NCBI RefSeq assembly: GCF_003667315.2 | Contig: NZ_RCTZ02000004.1 | Location: forward strand, 1 to 64,000 | DNA from: Tropicibacter alexandrii | GTDB lineage: Bacteria > Pseudomonadota > Alphaproteobacteria > Rhodobacterales > Rhodobacteraceae | Reading direction: 5' to 3' | Length of the DNA stretch: 64,000 nucleotides | Shown: positions 11,165-20,226 of the stretch, piece after piece | How positions within the stretch are numbered: position 1 is the stretch's first letter | Layout: every line of letters begins with the position of its first letter | Made by a program: the position numbers and the translations under genes | Notes under the pieces: generated by a model | The model's input: only the letters and a program-made list of their open reading frames with translations | Told to the model about the DNA's origin: nothing | Database searches by the model: none

Positions 11165-12136
11165 CTATTTCGCGCGGAAGCTGTCCTTGTTTTCGAGAAA
11201 CCACTGGAAGGTGCCAGTGATTCCCTCGTCCAGACCGATTTTCGCCTGCCAGCCCATGTCGCGCAGCCGACCCACATCCATCAGCTTGCGCATGGTGCCA
11301 TCGGGTTTGCTCGGGTCGGTGGTGATCTGCCCCGTGTAGCCGGTGACCGCCGCCACCTTTTGCGCCAGTTCGAGGATCGTCACATCGGTGCCGGAGCCCA
11401 CGTTGATATGGCTCAGCATCGGGTCGGTATTGGCGTCATAGGTCGCCTTGTCGAGGTCCAGCACGAAAAGCGAGGCCTCTGCCATGTCGTCGACATGCAG
11501 GAATTCGCGCATCGGCTTGCCCGAGCCCCAGATCACCACCTCTTCGCGACCGTCCTGCGCCGCCTCGTGGAAACGGCGGATCAGCGCGGGCAGCACATGG
11601 CTGTTTTCGGGGTGAAAATTGTCGCCCGGCCCGTACAGGTTCGTCGGCATGACGGAGCGATAATCGGTGCCGTATTGCCGGTTATAGCTTTCGCACAGCT
11701 TGATCCCGGCGATCTTGGCAATGGCGTAGGGCTCGTTCGTGGGCTCCAGCGTGCCGGTCAGCAGCGCGTCCTCGCGCATCGGCTGCGGCACGGCCTTGGG
11801 ATAGATGCAGCTGGAGCCGAGTTGCAGCAGGCGCGTGACCCCGGCGGCATAAGCCTGATGGATCACGTTGCACTCGATCATCAGGTTTTCGTAGATGAAC
11901 TGCGCCGGGTAGGTGTTGTTGGCGAGAATGCCGCCGACCTTCGCCGCCGCCAAAATCACCACATCCGGCTTCTCCTGCTGAAAAAAGTCGCGCACGGCGG
12001 ATTGATCGGTCAGGTCCAGCTCGGACGAGGTGCGGGTGACAAGCGTGATATCCTCGCCCGCCTCCTGCCGCGCCTGCAAGCGGCGCAGAATCGCGCCGCC
12101 GACCATGCCGCGATGGCCTGCTACATAGTATTTCAT
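11165..12136 (-). CDS. fcl: GDP-L-fucose synthase
   Basis: An NADPH-dependent 3,5-epimerase/4-reductase that converts GDP-4-keto-6-deoxy-mannose to GDP-L-fucose. The 323 residues begin with a Rossmann signature ([10 protein letters not shown], residues 6-15). The short-chain dehydrogenase triad is visible as Ser108/109 (LGSSCIYP), Tyr137 and Lys141 ([10 protein letters not shown]). Length and content are typical of the family. Its ATG lies one base after the gmd stop, so the pair is a coupled two-gene operon supplying fucose for the surface polysaccharide made by this region. Confidence 0.95.
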   Translation of the reverse strand: MKYYVAGHRGMVGGAILRRLQARQEAGEDITLVTRTSSELDLTDQSAVRDFFQQEKPDVVILAAAKVGGILANNTYPAQFIYENLMIECNVIHQAYAAGVTRLLQLGSSCIYPKAVPQPMREDALLTGTLEPTNEPYAIAKIAGIKLCESYNRQYGTDYRSVMPTNLYGPGDNFHPENSHVLPALIRRFHEAAQDGREEVVIWGSGKPMREFLHVDDMAEASLFVLDLDKATYDANTDPMLSHINVGSGTDVTILELAQKVAAVTGYTGQITTDPSKPDGTMRKLMDVGRLRDMGWQAKIGLDEGITGTFQWFLENKDSFRAK

Positions 12137-12137
12137 C

Positions 12138-13259
12138 TCAGCCCTCCAGCGCGACGGGCAGATCGTAGCCGTGCTCTTTCAGCAGGGCATGGCGCTGCGC
12201 GGTGCGCAGGTCCTCGGCGACCATCTCGGCGCACATGTCCTGAGCCGTGATCTCGGGTACCCAGCCCAGCACGTCCTTGGCCTTGGTCGGGTCGCCCAGC
12301 AGGGTCTCGACCTCGGCGGGGCGGAAGTAGCGCGGATCGACGCGCATCACGACCTGACCGGGTTTGACCGCAGGCGCCTTGTCCGAGGTGACGCGCACCA
12401 CGGTGGCGGTCTCGTCGATGCCGGAGCCCGAGAATTCCAGCTCGATCCCCAGCTCGGCAGCGGTCCATGTGATGAACTCGCGCACGGAATACTGCACGCC
12501 GGTGGCGATGACGAAATCATCCGCCACATCCTGTTGCAGCATCATCCACTGCATGCGGACATAGTCCTTGGCGTGGCCCCAGTCGCGCAGCGCATCGATA
12601 TTGCCCATATACAGGCACTCTTCGAGACCTTGGGCGATATTGGCCATGCCACGGGTGATCTTGCGCGTGACGAAGGTCTCGCCGCGGCGCGGGCTCTCGT
12701 GATTGAAGAGGATGCCGTTGCAGGCATACATGCCATAGGCCTCGCGGTAGTTCACCGTGATCCAATAGGCGTACATCTTGGCCACCGCATAGGGGCTGCG
12801 CGGGTGGAAGGGCGTCGTCTCGCGCTGGGGAATTTCCTGAACCAGACCATAGAGTTCCGAGGTCGAGGCCTGATAGAAGCGGCAGGTCTTTTCCAACCCG
12901 AGAAAGCGGATCGCCTCGAGCAGGCGCAGGGTGCCGATGGCATCCACATCCGCCGTGTATTCCGGCGCCTCGAAGCTGACCGCGACGTGGCTTTGCGCGC
13001 CGAGGTTATAGACCTCGTCCGGCTCGACCTCGCGCAGGATGCGCGTCAGGTTCGAGGTGTCGGTCAGGTCACCGTAATGCAGCTTGAGCTTGGGGTTGGG
13101 CTCGTGCGGGTCCTGATAGATGTGGTCGATTCGGTCGGTGTTGAACAGCGACGCCCGCCGCTTGATGCCGTGAACCTCGTACCCCTTGGCGAGCAGGAAT
13201 TCCGCCAGATAGGAGCCGTCCTGACCGGTGATCCCGGTGATCAACGCGCGTTTTGCCAT
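12138..13259 (-). CDS. gmd: GDP-mannose 4,6-dehydratase
   Basis: First step from GDP-mannose to GDP-fucose (or GDP-rhamnose/perosamine). The 373-residue protein opens with [20 protein letters not shown], the standard start with a GxxGxxG NADP-binding loop. [10 protein letters not shown] and the YxxxK pair in [10 protein letters not shown] give the active site. The open frame extends upstream to about 13451, but that extension has no Gmd similarity, so I use the internal ATG at 13259, with an AAGG-type ribosome-binding site nearby. It is the first gene of the gmd-fcl pair and divergent from the tyrosine kinase gene across a 315-bp spacer. Confidence 0.95.
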   Translation of the reverse strand: MAKRALITGITGQDGSYLAEFLLAKGYEVHGIKRRASLFNTDRIDHIYQDPHEPNPKLKLHYGDLTDTSNLTRILREVEPDEVYNLGAQSHVAVSFEAPEYTADVDAIGTLRLLEAIRFLGLEKTCRFYQASTSELYGLVQEIPQRETTPFHPRSPYAVAKMYAYWITVNYREAYGMYACNGILFNHESPRRGETFVTRKITRGMANIAQGLEECLYMGNIDALRDWGHAKDYVRMQWMMLQQDVADDFVIATGVQYSVREFITWTAAELGIELEFSGSGIDETATVVRVTSDKAPAVKPGQVVMRVDPRYFRPAEVETLLGDPTKAKDVLGWVPEITAQDMCAEMVAEDLRTAQRHALLKEHGYDLPVALEG

Positions 13260-13574
13260 TACTCGAAAGCCTTTCTGAAAATCCTGTGCCGCCGCGGCGG
13301 TCGAAGCGATAAAACGAGACATCTGCGGCCCCCACCGCGACGCCTGTCGCGGCATGACCCCGCAGGTCACTCCTTCTGCCTTCTGATACTCAGGACCGAT
13401 CAGGCACGCAACCCGGCAGAAAACGGCCAAAGCCGATGCCCTATTGGTCACAAAGACGGAATCCGCAGCATTGATACCTCGCCCTCGGTCGATAAGGAGG
13501 GTAAGAACGCCTCGAATGTGTTATCGTGTCCCGAAACCGGGACACCAACCGGTATTTGAGAAGCAAGGTATCCG
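13260..13574. other. Divergent intergenic region between gmd and the tyrosine autokinase
   Basis: This 315-bp spacer must hold the promoters for both divergent transcripts. No protein-coding frame is convincing. It contains a TTGATA-like hexamer near 13470, an AGGAGGG stretch at about 13495 not followed by a start codon, and a 20-base inverted repeat at 13526-13545 just before the kinase start. Confidence 0.5.
13526..13545. promoter_or_regulatory. Inverted repeat upstream of the tyrosine autokinase gene
   Basis: The sequence GTGTCCCG-AAAC-CGGGACAC has two perfect 8-base arms with a 4-base spacer and ends 29 bases before the ATG at 13575. The position suits an operator overlapping the promoter or early leader, or a hairpin in the 5' UTR. 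No regulator gene is adjacent, so the factor is unknown. Confidence 0.5.
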
Positions 13575-15731
13575 ATGCAGGACGAGACAGTTCGTAAATT
13601 CCCGACACCGCAGCAAGACCCGTACACTTTGGCCCAACCCATGGCGCCCGCCGGCAAGGCGCAGGAAGATCTGGATGTCACCCAGCTGTTTCGCGTCATC
13701 TGGGTCGGGCGGTGGCTGATCCTCGCCTGCATCCTGATCGCCGGCCTGCTGGGCGGGTATTACGCCTTCGTGGTGGCGACGCCGTCCTACCTTGCGAATA
13801 CGCGGCTTGCGCTTCAGGTGCGGTCGCAGCAGGTGGTCGATCTGGAAAGCGTGATTTCCGGCGTGTCGACCGAAGCCGCCGCCATCAATACCGAGCTTGA
13901 GGTCATCCGCTCGCGCGGGCTGATCGCGCGGCTGGTGGATGACATGGATCTGACCGCAGATCCCGAATTCAACACCGCGCTTCAGGAACCGTCGCCCTGG
14001 TCGGTCGACGCGCTGACCGAACGGGTGGGCCTGACCGAGACCGCCGGTCCGGTCGATCCCGAAACCGCACGCCTGCGCACCATCAACACCGTCCGTCAGG
14101 CGATTTCGGTGACCTCAAAGAAGGCGACCTACCTCTTCGACATCTCCGTCACCACCAATGGCGCCCTGAAATCCGCCATGATCGCGAACCGGCTGGCCGA
14201 ACTGTATATCGACGATCAGGTGCGCATCAAATTCGCGGCGACCGAATACGCCATCAGCTGGCTGACCGAACGCGTCGGCGAGTTGGAAAGCGAATTGAAG
14301 GCCAAGGAAGACCAGATCAAGGAGTTGCGCTCGGAAACCGAGCTGGTCGACGCCTCGGCGCTTGAGGCGCTCAACATCCGGTCCAAGGAGCTGCGCGAAC
14401 GCATCGACATCGCGCAATCGACCCTCTTGCAGGACCGCCAGAACCTTGCCGAGCTCGAGGCGATCGACCCCGCCGATACCGACGAGGTGCTGGCCGTGAC
14501 CGGCGACCCGGCGCTGCGCCGCCTCGCCAACGATGCCCGCAATGGCGATACCGAGGCGCTTGAGGTGTTCAACGCGCGCTTCCAGTCGGTGCTGTCCACC
14601 GAACGCGAGGCCGTCGAACGCTCTGCCGCGCAGATTGCGGCGCTCGAATCCAACATGGAGCGCCTGCAGGAGCAGATCGAGAACCAGCGCGTCGACCTTG
14701 CCCGGTTGAACCAACTGGTGCGCGAGGCGGACGCGACCCGCGTCCTGTACGAGACCTTCCTTGCCCGCCTGAAGGAAACCACCATCCAGAGCGGCCTTCA
14801 GCAGCCCGACGCGCGCGTCCTGTCCGAGGCGACCCCAGGGACGATGGTGGCCCCGCGCAAGATGCGCATCACCGCCGTTTCGATGATCCTCGGCCTGCTT
14901 CTGGGCTTGGCCATCGTGCTGGTCCGCCAGTTCATGCATGACACCTTCCGCACGGCGGATGACCTCGAACAGCGTTCCGGTCTGCCGGTTCTGGGACAGG
15001 TGCCCAAGATGCCGATCCGCCAGCGCGCGGAGTTGCTGGATTACCTGCGCAACAACCCGACATCGGCCACGGTCGAGGCGATCCGCAACCTGCGCACCTC
15101 GCTGTTGCTGACGAATATCGACACGCCGCCGCAGGTCATCATGGTCACCTCGTCGATCCCCGGCGAAGGCAAGACGACCCAGTCCATCTCGCTGGCCCAG
15201 AACCTCGCGGGTCTGGGCGGCAGGGTGCTGCTGATCGAATGCGACATTCGCCGCCGGACCTTCTCGAAATATTTCGAAGCCAACGCCAAGGGGGGCATCG
15301 TCTCGGTGATCTCCGGCGACCTCGCCCTGTCCGAGGCCGTGCTGCATGACGTGTTCGAGAATTGCGACGTGCTGATGGGCGACAACGCCAAGATCAGCGC
15401 CGCCGACCTGCTGTCGTCGGAGCGTTTCCGCCACTTCATCGAATTCGTGCGCAAGCAGTACGATTACGTCGTGATCGACACGCCGCCGGTGCTCGTCGTG
15501 CCGGATGCGCGGATCGTCGGCCAGCAGGCGGACGCGGTCCTGTTCTCGGTGCGCTGGGACAGCACGCCCAAGGCGCAGGTGCTCAACGGTCTGCGCGAGC
15601 TGCAAAGCGTCGGCGTCAAGATCAACGGTGTCATCCTGTCGAACGTCGATCCGCGCGGCATGCGCCGCTACGGCTATGACGGCCAGTACGGCGCCTATTC
15701 GCGCTACGGCAAGACCTACTACGACGCCTGA
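13575..15731 (+). CDS. Polysaccharide chain-length / tyrosine autokinase (Wzc/ExoP-like)
   Basis: A 718-residue inner-membrane BY-kinase that controls polymerisation and export of capsule or exopolysaccharide. A Wzz domain is bounded by membrane helices at about 47-67 and 430-450, with a coiled-coil periplasmic part between. The cytoplasmic kinase has Walker A (SSIPGEGKTT, about 527-536), Walker A' (LLIECDIRRR, about 552) and Walker B (VVIDTPPVLV, about 631). The C-terminus ends in a Tyr cluster (RRYGYDGQYGAYSRYGKTYY), the usual autophosphorylation tail. An AAGG ribosome-binding site precedes the ATG. It is monocistronic: a strong terminator follows at once. The partner outer-membrane Wza and phosphatase Wzb are not in the window. 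Confidence 0.92.
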   Translation: MQDETVRKFPTPQQDPYTLAQPMAPAGKAQEDLDVTQLFRVIWVGRWLILACILIAGLLGGYYAFVVATPSYLANTRLALQVRSQQVVDLESVISGVSTEAAAINTELEVIRSRGLIARLVDDMDLTADPEFNTALQEPSPWSVDALTERVGLTETAGPVDPETARLRTINTVRQAISVTSKKATYLFDISVTTNGALKSAMIANRLAELYIDDQVRIKFAATEYAISWLTERVGELESELKAKEDQIKELRSETELVDASALEALNIRSKELRERIDIAQSTLLQDRQNLAELEAIDPADTDEVLAVTGDPALRRLANDARNGDTEALEVFNARFQSVLSTEREAVERSAAQIAALESNMERLQEQIENQRVDLARLNQLVREADATRVLYETFLARLKETTIQSGLQQPDARVLSEATPGTMVAPRKMRITAVSMILGLLLGLAIVLVRQFMHDTFRTADDLEQRSGLPVLGQVPKMPIRQRAELLDYLRNNPTSATVEAIRNLRTSLLLTNIDTPPQVIMVTSSIPGEGKTTQSISLAQNLAGLGGRVLLIECDIRRRTFSKYFEANAKGGIVSVISGDLALSEAVLHDVFENCDVLMGDNAKISAADLLSSERFRHFIEFVRKQYDYVVIDTPPVLVVPDARIVGQQADAVLFSVRWDSTPKAQVLNGLRELQSVGVKINGVILSNVDPRGMRRYGYDGQYGAYSRYGKTYYDA

Positions 15732-15735
15732 CGAA

Positions 15736-15763
15736 AAAGGGCGGGGTTTTGCCCCGCCCGTTT
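15736..15763 (+). terminator. Rho-independent terminator after the tyrosine autokinase gene
   Basis: AAAA, then GGGCGGGG, a TTTTG loop, then CCCCGCCC followed by GTTTC. The stem is 8 bp of G/C. It lies between two convergent genes, and because A-runs and T-runs flank it, it can also serve the glycosyltransferase gene on the other strand. Confidence 0.8.
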
Positions 15764-15811
15764 CACGCCCGCCCCCAAAGTCGCCGTGACGGCCCGCAGG
15801 CCGCAACGTCC

Positions 15812-16774
15812 TTACTTTCTGGCGTCGCGATACCGCAGGACCTTGCCCGCGGCCCACCACGCCAGAGACCCCATCCTATCCGCCTTTTTCAAGATTTTGA
15901 TGGTCGCACCATGGGGCATGTCCTCGCCGTATTGGCGGATGATGTCCCGGCCGGTCTTCGGGCTTCCGCCCAGAACGTGATTGACCGCAAAGCCAGCCGC
16001 GACACGGCCACGAACCCGCTTGAACCCCTCGACCTGATCGGCAGACATCCGGGGCAGCACCCGCGCCTCCCAAGCCTCGACCGTTGGGGTCTTCTTGCGG
16101 CGTCCGGCATATTTCTTGCGCCAACCGGTCTGGCGCGCCACCTTGTCGGAGGTGCCGACCCAAAGGACTTCGGGCAACAGACCCCAAGGTCCCTGCGTCG
16201 CCAAAAGCGCCCAGTATTCCAGATCCTGACTGATCCGCAGCGCGGGGTTTTGCAACCCCACGGCCTTGACCGCGTCATGCCGGATCAGCACGGACCCGGT
16301 GCGCACGTGGTCATGCTTGGCCCAGAACTCAAAGAAGTCGTCCAGCACCAACCCCTCGGGATGCTGGCTCAGCAGGTCGGCGTGATGCGCGGGCGTATGG
16401 TAATCGCCGCCCTGTCGCTCTGCCAGACAGGCGCAGCTGGCGGCAACCAGATCGGGATGGGCGCGCAGAAACCCTTCCATTCTTTCGATGAATTCCGGCT
16501 TCCAGTAATCGTCCGCGTCGAGCAGGGCGATGAATTCGCCCTTAGCCTCGGCAAGGCCGGTGTTGCGCGCCGCGCCCTGTCCGGCATTCTCCTGCCAGAG
16601 ATAGCGCACGATGCCGCCATAGGCCTTGATCACCTCTGCGGTGCCATCGGTCGATCCGTCATCCACGACGATGATTTCGAGCGGGGCGACGGTCTGGGAC
16701 AGGGCGCTGTCGATCGACGCGCTGACGCTTTTTTCGCTGTTATAGGCCGGAATGATGACGGAGGTCGCTGCCAT
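15812..16774 (-). CDS. Family 2 glycosyltransferase
   Basis: A 320-residue GT-A fold glycosyltransferase, probably adding one sugar to a lipid-linked polysaccharide repeat. The start of the fold is clear (SVIIPAYNSEKSV), followed by VVDDGSTDGT for the nucleotide sugar and LDADDYWKPE with the metal-binding DxD. No membrane helix is obvious. The frame continues 40 codons upstream without family similarity, so I take the ATG at 16774, directly before MAATSVIIP. It is the only glycosyltransferase in the window. It lies downstream of the beta-helix gene but is separated from it by a strong terminator, so it probably has its own promoter. Donor and acceptor are unknown. Confidence 0.88.
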   Translation of the reverse strand: MAATSVIIPAYNSEKSVSASIDSALSQTVAPLEIIVVDDGSTDGTAEVIKAYGGIVRYLWQENAGQGAARNTGLAEAKGEFIALLDADDYWKPEFIERMEGFLRAHPDLVAASCACLAERQGGDYHTPAHHADLLSQHPEGLVLDDFFEFWAKHDHVRTGSVLIRHDAVKAVGLQNPALRISQDLEYWALLATQGPWGLLPEVLWVGTSDKVARQTGWRKKYAGRRKKTPTVEAWEARVLPRMSADQVEGFKRVRGRVAAGFAVNHVLGGSPKTGRDIIRQYGEDMPHGATIKILKKADRMGSLAWWAAGKVLRYRDARK

Positions 16775-16881
16775 GTGGTCTGCCAATTCAATGTTGCAAA
16801 ATTTGGCGCACCCTATTGTCAGCGAAGCGACGATTGCAACCGGCTTGCGGGCTGGATCGGCGCAATTCGGCGCAACGGGAA

Positions 16882-16910
16882 AAAGGCCGCGCAATTGCGC
16901 GGCCTTTCCG
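16882..16910 (-). terminator. Terminator of the beta-helix gene
   Basis: A perfect 26-base palindrome (AAAGGCCGCGCAA and its complement) followed on the reverse strand by a TTTTT run. It starts about 20 bases after the stop of the beta-helix gene. The long GC stem with a T-run is a classic intrinsic terminator. Confidence 0.85.
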
Positions 16911-16927
16911 GTTCAATGGCTACCGTT

Positions 16928-19900
16928 TCAGCCCGCGATCCAGGCCGTTCCGTCCGACACCTGCATCAGCGACGTGGTCGTGTTGAAGACCCGTGTGCCC
17001 ACCGGCACCACACTCGCCGGGGCCAGCGTGCCGGTCGTGGCGACGGCATTGCCGGGCGTGCCCAGACACTGGCCAGACCGGATACCGACCAGCGCCGGAG
17101 ACGGATGATCGGTGACCCAAGCATGGTACAGGTCCGCGTCGCCACCGCCCTTGAGCCTGACCTGAACCCGCACCGTGCGCGCCGTGCCATCGTTTTCGAA
17201 GGGAAGTATATAGCTCAGGTGACGCCGGTCGGCGCGGATGGTGCGATAGACGCCGAAATCATCCTCGTTCGGCAGCGATGTCCATGTCCCGCTGTCCCAA
17301 TTGTAGAAATGGGTGCTGTTGGTGTCGTACAGCGCGACCTTGACCAGCTGATGCGCTTCGAACCGTCCCAGCAGCGCGGCGTACCATGTCTTGACCGTGG
17401 CGGGCAGCTGCGCGTTCAGCGACAGCATGAAGTTGATCTCGGACCCGCCATTGTTGCTGTTGAAGCCGGTCGCCCTCACATGGCTCGGACCGCCCGCGAA
17501 GTTGGAATGGTAGTCCTGCACCGGGCCGATGATGCCGCCCAGCGTGTTCACCAACTGGGCGCTGGACCCGCTGTTGTTGACGAAGTTCGAGCTGCCGGAA
17601 TTGACCGAGACATCGCCGGTGGCGGACCCGGGATGGAAGGCCAGCGTGTCCGGCGCCCCCCAGATCACGACATTGTCCTTGCCGCTGTCGCGGAAATCCC
17701 AAGGATCGTTCTGCTTGTCGCTCCACAGGCCAGAGCCGCGGACGAACACGTTGTTGCGCGAGTTCGCGTCGCAGATGATCTTTGCGCCAAGGATGCTGCC
17801 GAGGTCAAAGTAGCCGCCATGGCAGCCACGCCAGATCCCGTCCGCCCCCGCGCTGGAGGCCAGTTTGACCACCGGGCGCAAGGCGCCCGTCCCGTGCTGG
17901 GCGACATGCCCGATGCGCGGCGCGAAATGGCCGCCCTCGATCTGCACGATCGGAGCCGTCTGCGACGCGTTCTCGGAATAGATGCTTTCGATCTCGATCG
18001 CGGCGCGCTTCCAGTAGGACTGGCCGGTGGCGTCCGATGTCTGCACATCGTGCCGCATCAGCACGTCACCCAGCTCGTTGCCCTCGCCCCACAGCTTCGA
18101 TGCCTTGAACGACGACATGCGGTCGATGACCCAGCCCCAGCCTTCGTGATACTGGCTGACGCAATCGCCGCCCTTGATGTGGAAGTTCCCGATGATGCCA
18201 CGGAACTGCACACCGTTGCCGCCGGAAAAGCGCACGGCGTTGTTGTCCCACGTGATGCCGTATCCTTCGACAAAGACCAGCAGTTCGGTATCGGGGTTCA
18301 GCTTGGGCGCGAACCCGTTGCCCCACTGGCTGCTGGGATTGTTGCCGTTGAACATGACGTTGGCGATCGTGGCATCCTGCAACGATGCCGAGAACAGCCG
18401 CATCCAGCCCGGCGCCCCCGCCTTCAGCAGGAAGCCGTTGCGCTTGGCGCCGCCCGACCCATAGATCGACTTGCCATTGTAGCTGCGCTCGGACAGTGGG
18501 CCAACAAAGGACCCGCTCCGGACGCGATACCGGGTGCGCGCATTGTTCTGGGTCTCGTCGACCAGCACGCGGATGACGTCATGCTCGGCCAGCGTCGGCA
18601 GGGCCGCGACCGCATCGGCCATGGTGGCATAGTCCTGCTTCCAGATCATCTCGCCAAAGCCGAGGGTTGTGTAGACGTCGCAGACGTCCCAGCAGATCGC
18701 CTCGTCCATCTCGCGCAGGAACTCGTCGCAGGCCTGCACCGCGTCGGTATCGTCCGGACCGCCCGTGGCGCCGAACCACTCCGCCCGAATCGTGCCGTCA
18801 TGCTGGCGAATCCAGCACCCGGACGCGCCGGTGGGATCGGTGGCCGGGGGCACGTAGACGCCGCCCATCGGGTCCTTCGCGACCTTGGCCGAGAAGTCGC
18901 CCGGCTTGAACACGAAATCGCCGCCACACAGCCCCCCGACCAGTCGCCGGACCTCGCCCGAAAAGCCCGAGGTGCGTGCAAGCCGCGAGGGTTTCGAATA
19001 GGGGCCCGCCTCGTACAACCGCGTGCCGCCCGCGATCGAGATATGCGCATCGGTGACCGAGTGATCGGCCACTTCATAGGCGATGCCGTCCTTGCGGGTG
19101 CGCAGGACGGTGCCCGGCTGGAAGCCACCCGCCGTCTCCATCAGCGCGGTCAGATCGTCGTACAGCACTTCGCCGAGCCAGCCCAGCCGCGTCGAGCTGC
19201 CACCGTCGTTGCGGCGTGCTTCCAGCGCGGTGTCATGCACCACCAAAAAGACTTCGCCCGTTGCGGTGGCCGCGCGGCCCGATGCCTCATCCGCGTAGAT
19301 CGGCGAGGCAGCCGCCGCCAGCGCCAGATCCGCCTTGGCATCGGCCGTACCGGCGACCAGTTCGGCCGCGTCGACACGCGCGCCCAGCTGCGCGTCGCTG
19401 GCAACCCGCCAGCCGGTCAAGCCAGCCAGCGTCGTATTTCCGTCATTTGCAAAGCGGTAGATGGTGCCATCAGCCAGAACGGTCATCCCTTGCGGGAAGC
19501 TTTCGCCGCGCGCGACTGCAGCGGCCAGACGCGCGACCGTCGAATAGCACCCGCCCGATTCGTACAGGCGGACGCCACCAGCGGTGGCGACGTGGAAATC
19601 CCCGGCACCGCCAGGCGCGACGACATAGGTGAACCCGGTCTGCGCAACGCGCACGTGATCGCCGACATGGACCTGATGGCGCGAGGACAGCGCCTGATAG
19701 CTCATCACGTCATCGGCCTGAAGGTCCGCCAGCGTGGCAAAGCTCTGGCGCTCGCCAAATTGCAGGACGCTGTCGCGCACCGTGACGGTGCGGGAGGCCA
19801 GCGGCTGGCCCTTCGGGTCCTCATCCGCGACGTGAAAGCTGCCCTCCATCAGGTGGCACAACGGGAAATTGCCCTGCGCGTCCGCTTCGACAGGGTTGGC

Positions 19901-20044
19901 CTGCGTGCGCGTCAGGCCGCTGTCCTCGTAGACGGCGGCAAGGCGCTTTGTGCCGGGATGATAGATGTAACGGCGTGCAAACGGCACCGCGGCCTGCGCC
20001 TGATCCAGCGCCTGCCGTACCCCGTCAAAGTAAAGTAGTCCCAT
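16928..20044 (-). CDS. Large right-handed beta-helix protein with phage tailspike-like N-terminus
   Basis: A 1038-residue protein. Residues 1-80 resemble the particle-binding N-terminus of phage tail fibres and tailspikes: a motif of the type Y-I-Y-H-P-G-T, then AAVYEDSGLTRTQANPVEAD, then GNFP. The middle (about 480-860) has many short turns rich in Asn and Gly (IYGSGG, NVMFNGNNPSSQWGNG, NNAVRFSGGNGVQFRG), typical of parallel beta-helix depolymerases. The C-terminus ends with another tail-protein-like module (PVGTRVFNTTTSLMQVSDGT). No signal peptide is seen. GGAG lies eight bases before the ATG at 20044. Surroundings are polysaccharide genes, not phage genes. It may cleave or bind the polysaccharide made here, or be a domesticated tailspike. 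No enzyme activity can be assigned from sequence alone. Confidence 0.75.
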   Translation of the reverse strand: MGLLYFDGVRQALDQAQAAVPFARRYIYHPGTKRLAAVYEDSGLTRTQANPVEADAQGNFPLCHLMEGSFHVADEDPKGQPLASRTVTVRDSVLQFGERQSFATLADLQADDVMSYQALSSRHQVHVGDHVRVAQTGFTYVVAPGGAGDFHVATAGGVRLYESGGCYSTVARLAAAVARGESFPQGMTVLADGTIYRFANDGNTTLAGLTGWRVASDAQLGARVDAAELVAGTADAKADLALAAAASPIYADEASGRAATATGEVFLVVHDTALEARRNDGGSSTRLGWLGEVLYDDLTALMETAGGFQPGTVLRTRKDGIAYEVADHSVTDAHISIAGGTRLYEAGPYSKPSRLARTSGFSGEVRRLVGGLCGGDFVFKPGDFSAKVAKDPMGGVYVPPATDPTGASGCWIRQHDGTIRAEWFGATGGPDDTDAVQACDEFLREMDEAICWDVCDVYTTLGFGEMIWKQDYATMADAVAALPTLAEHDVIRVLVDETQNNARTRYRVRSGSFVGPLSERSYNGKSIYGSGGAKRNGFLLKAGAPGWMRLFSASLQDATIANVMFNGNNPSSQWGNGFAPKLNPDTELLVFVEGYGITWDNNAVRFSGGNGVQFRGIIGNFHIKGGDCVSQYHEGWGWVIDRMSSFKASKLWGEGNELGDVLMRHDVQTSDATGQSYWKRAAIEIESIYSENASQTAPIVQIEGGHFAPRIGHVAQHGTGALRPVVKLASSAGADGIWRGCHGGYFDLGSILGAKIICDANSRNNVFVRGSGLWSDKQNDPWDFRDSGKDNVVIWGAPDTLAFHPGSATGDVSVNSGSSNFVNNSGSSAQLVNTLGGIIGPVQDYHSNFAGGPSHVRATGFNSNNGGSEINFMLSLNAQLPATVKTWYAALLGRFEAHQLVKVALYDTNSTHFYNWDSGTWTSLPNEDDFGVYRTIRADRRHLSYILPFENDGTARTVRVQVRLKGGGDADLYHAWVTDHPSPALVGIRSGQCLGTPGNAVATTGTLAPASVVPVGTRVFNTTTSLMQVSDGTAWIAG

Positions 20045-20226
20045 CGAGCAACTCCGAAATGGCCCGCCCGAAGGCGGGGATGTCCTGTCCAGACCCATCG
20101 CGCCTTGCGGCACCACGGATCACGTCAAACGGTCGCGTGGCCGGCTGAGGACCGGGGACCGCCTTGCAAGTCGGGACATCCAACGATTTCAGGGTTAACA
20201 GGACCGAAGCGCACCGTACGGTGCCG

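Noticed and set aside
15749-20038. 1429-codon forward open frame across the glycosyltransferase and beta-helix genes
   Set aside because: It overlaps two genes with clear family content on the other strand and a terminator between them. Its composition is that of a reverse-frame shadow.
16928-20044. Part of a prophage
   Set aside because: No other phage structural, replication or lysis gene is found in the window; only this protein has tail-like modules.
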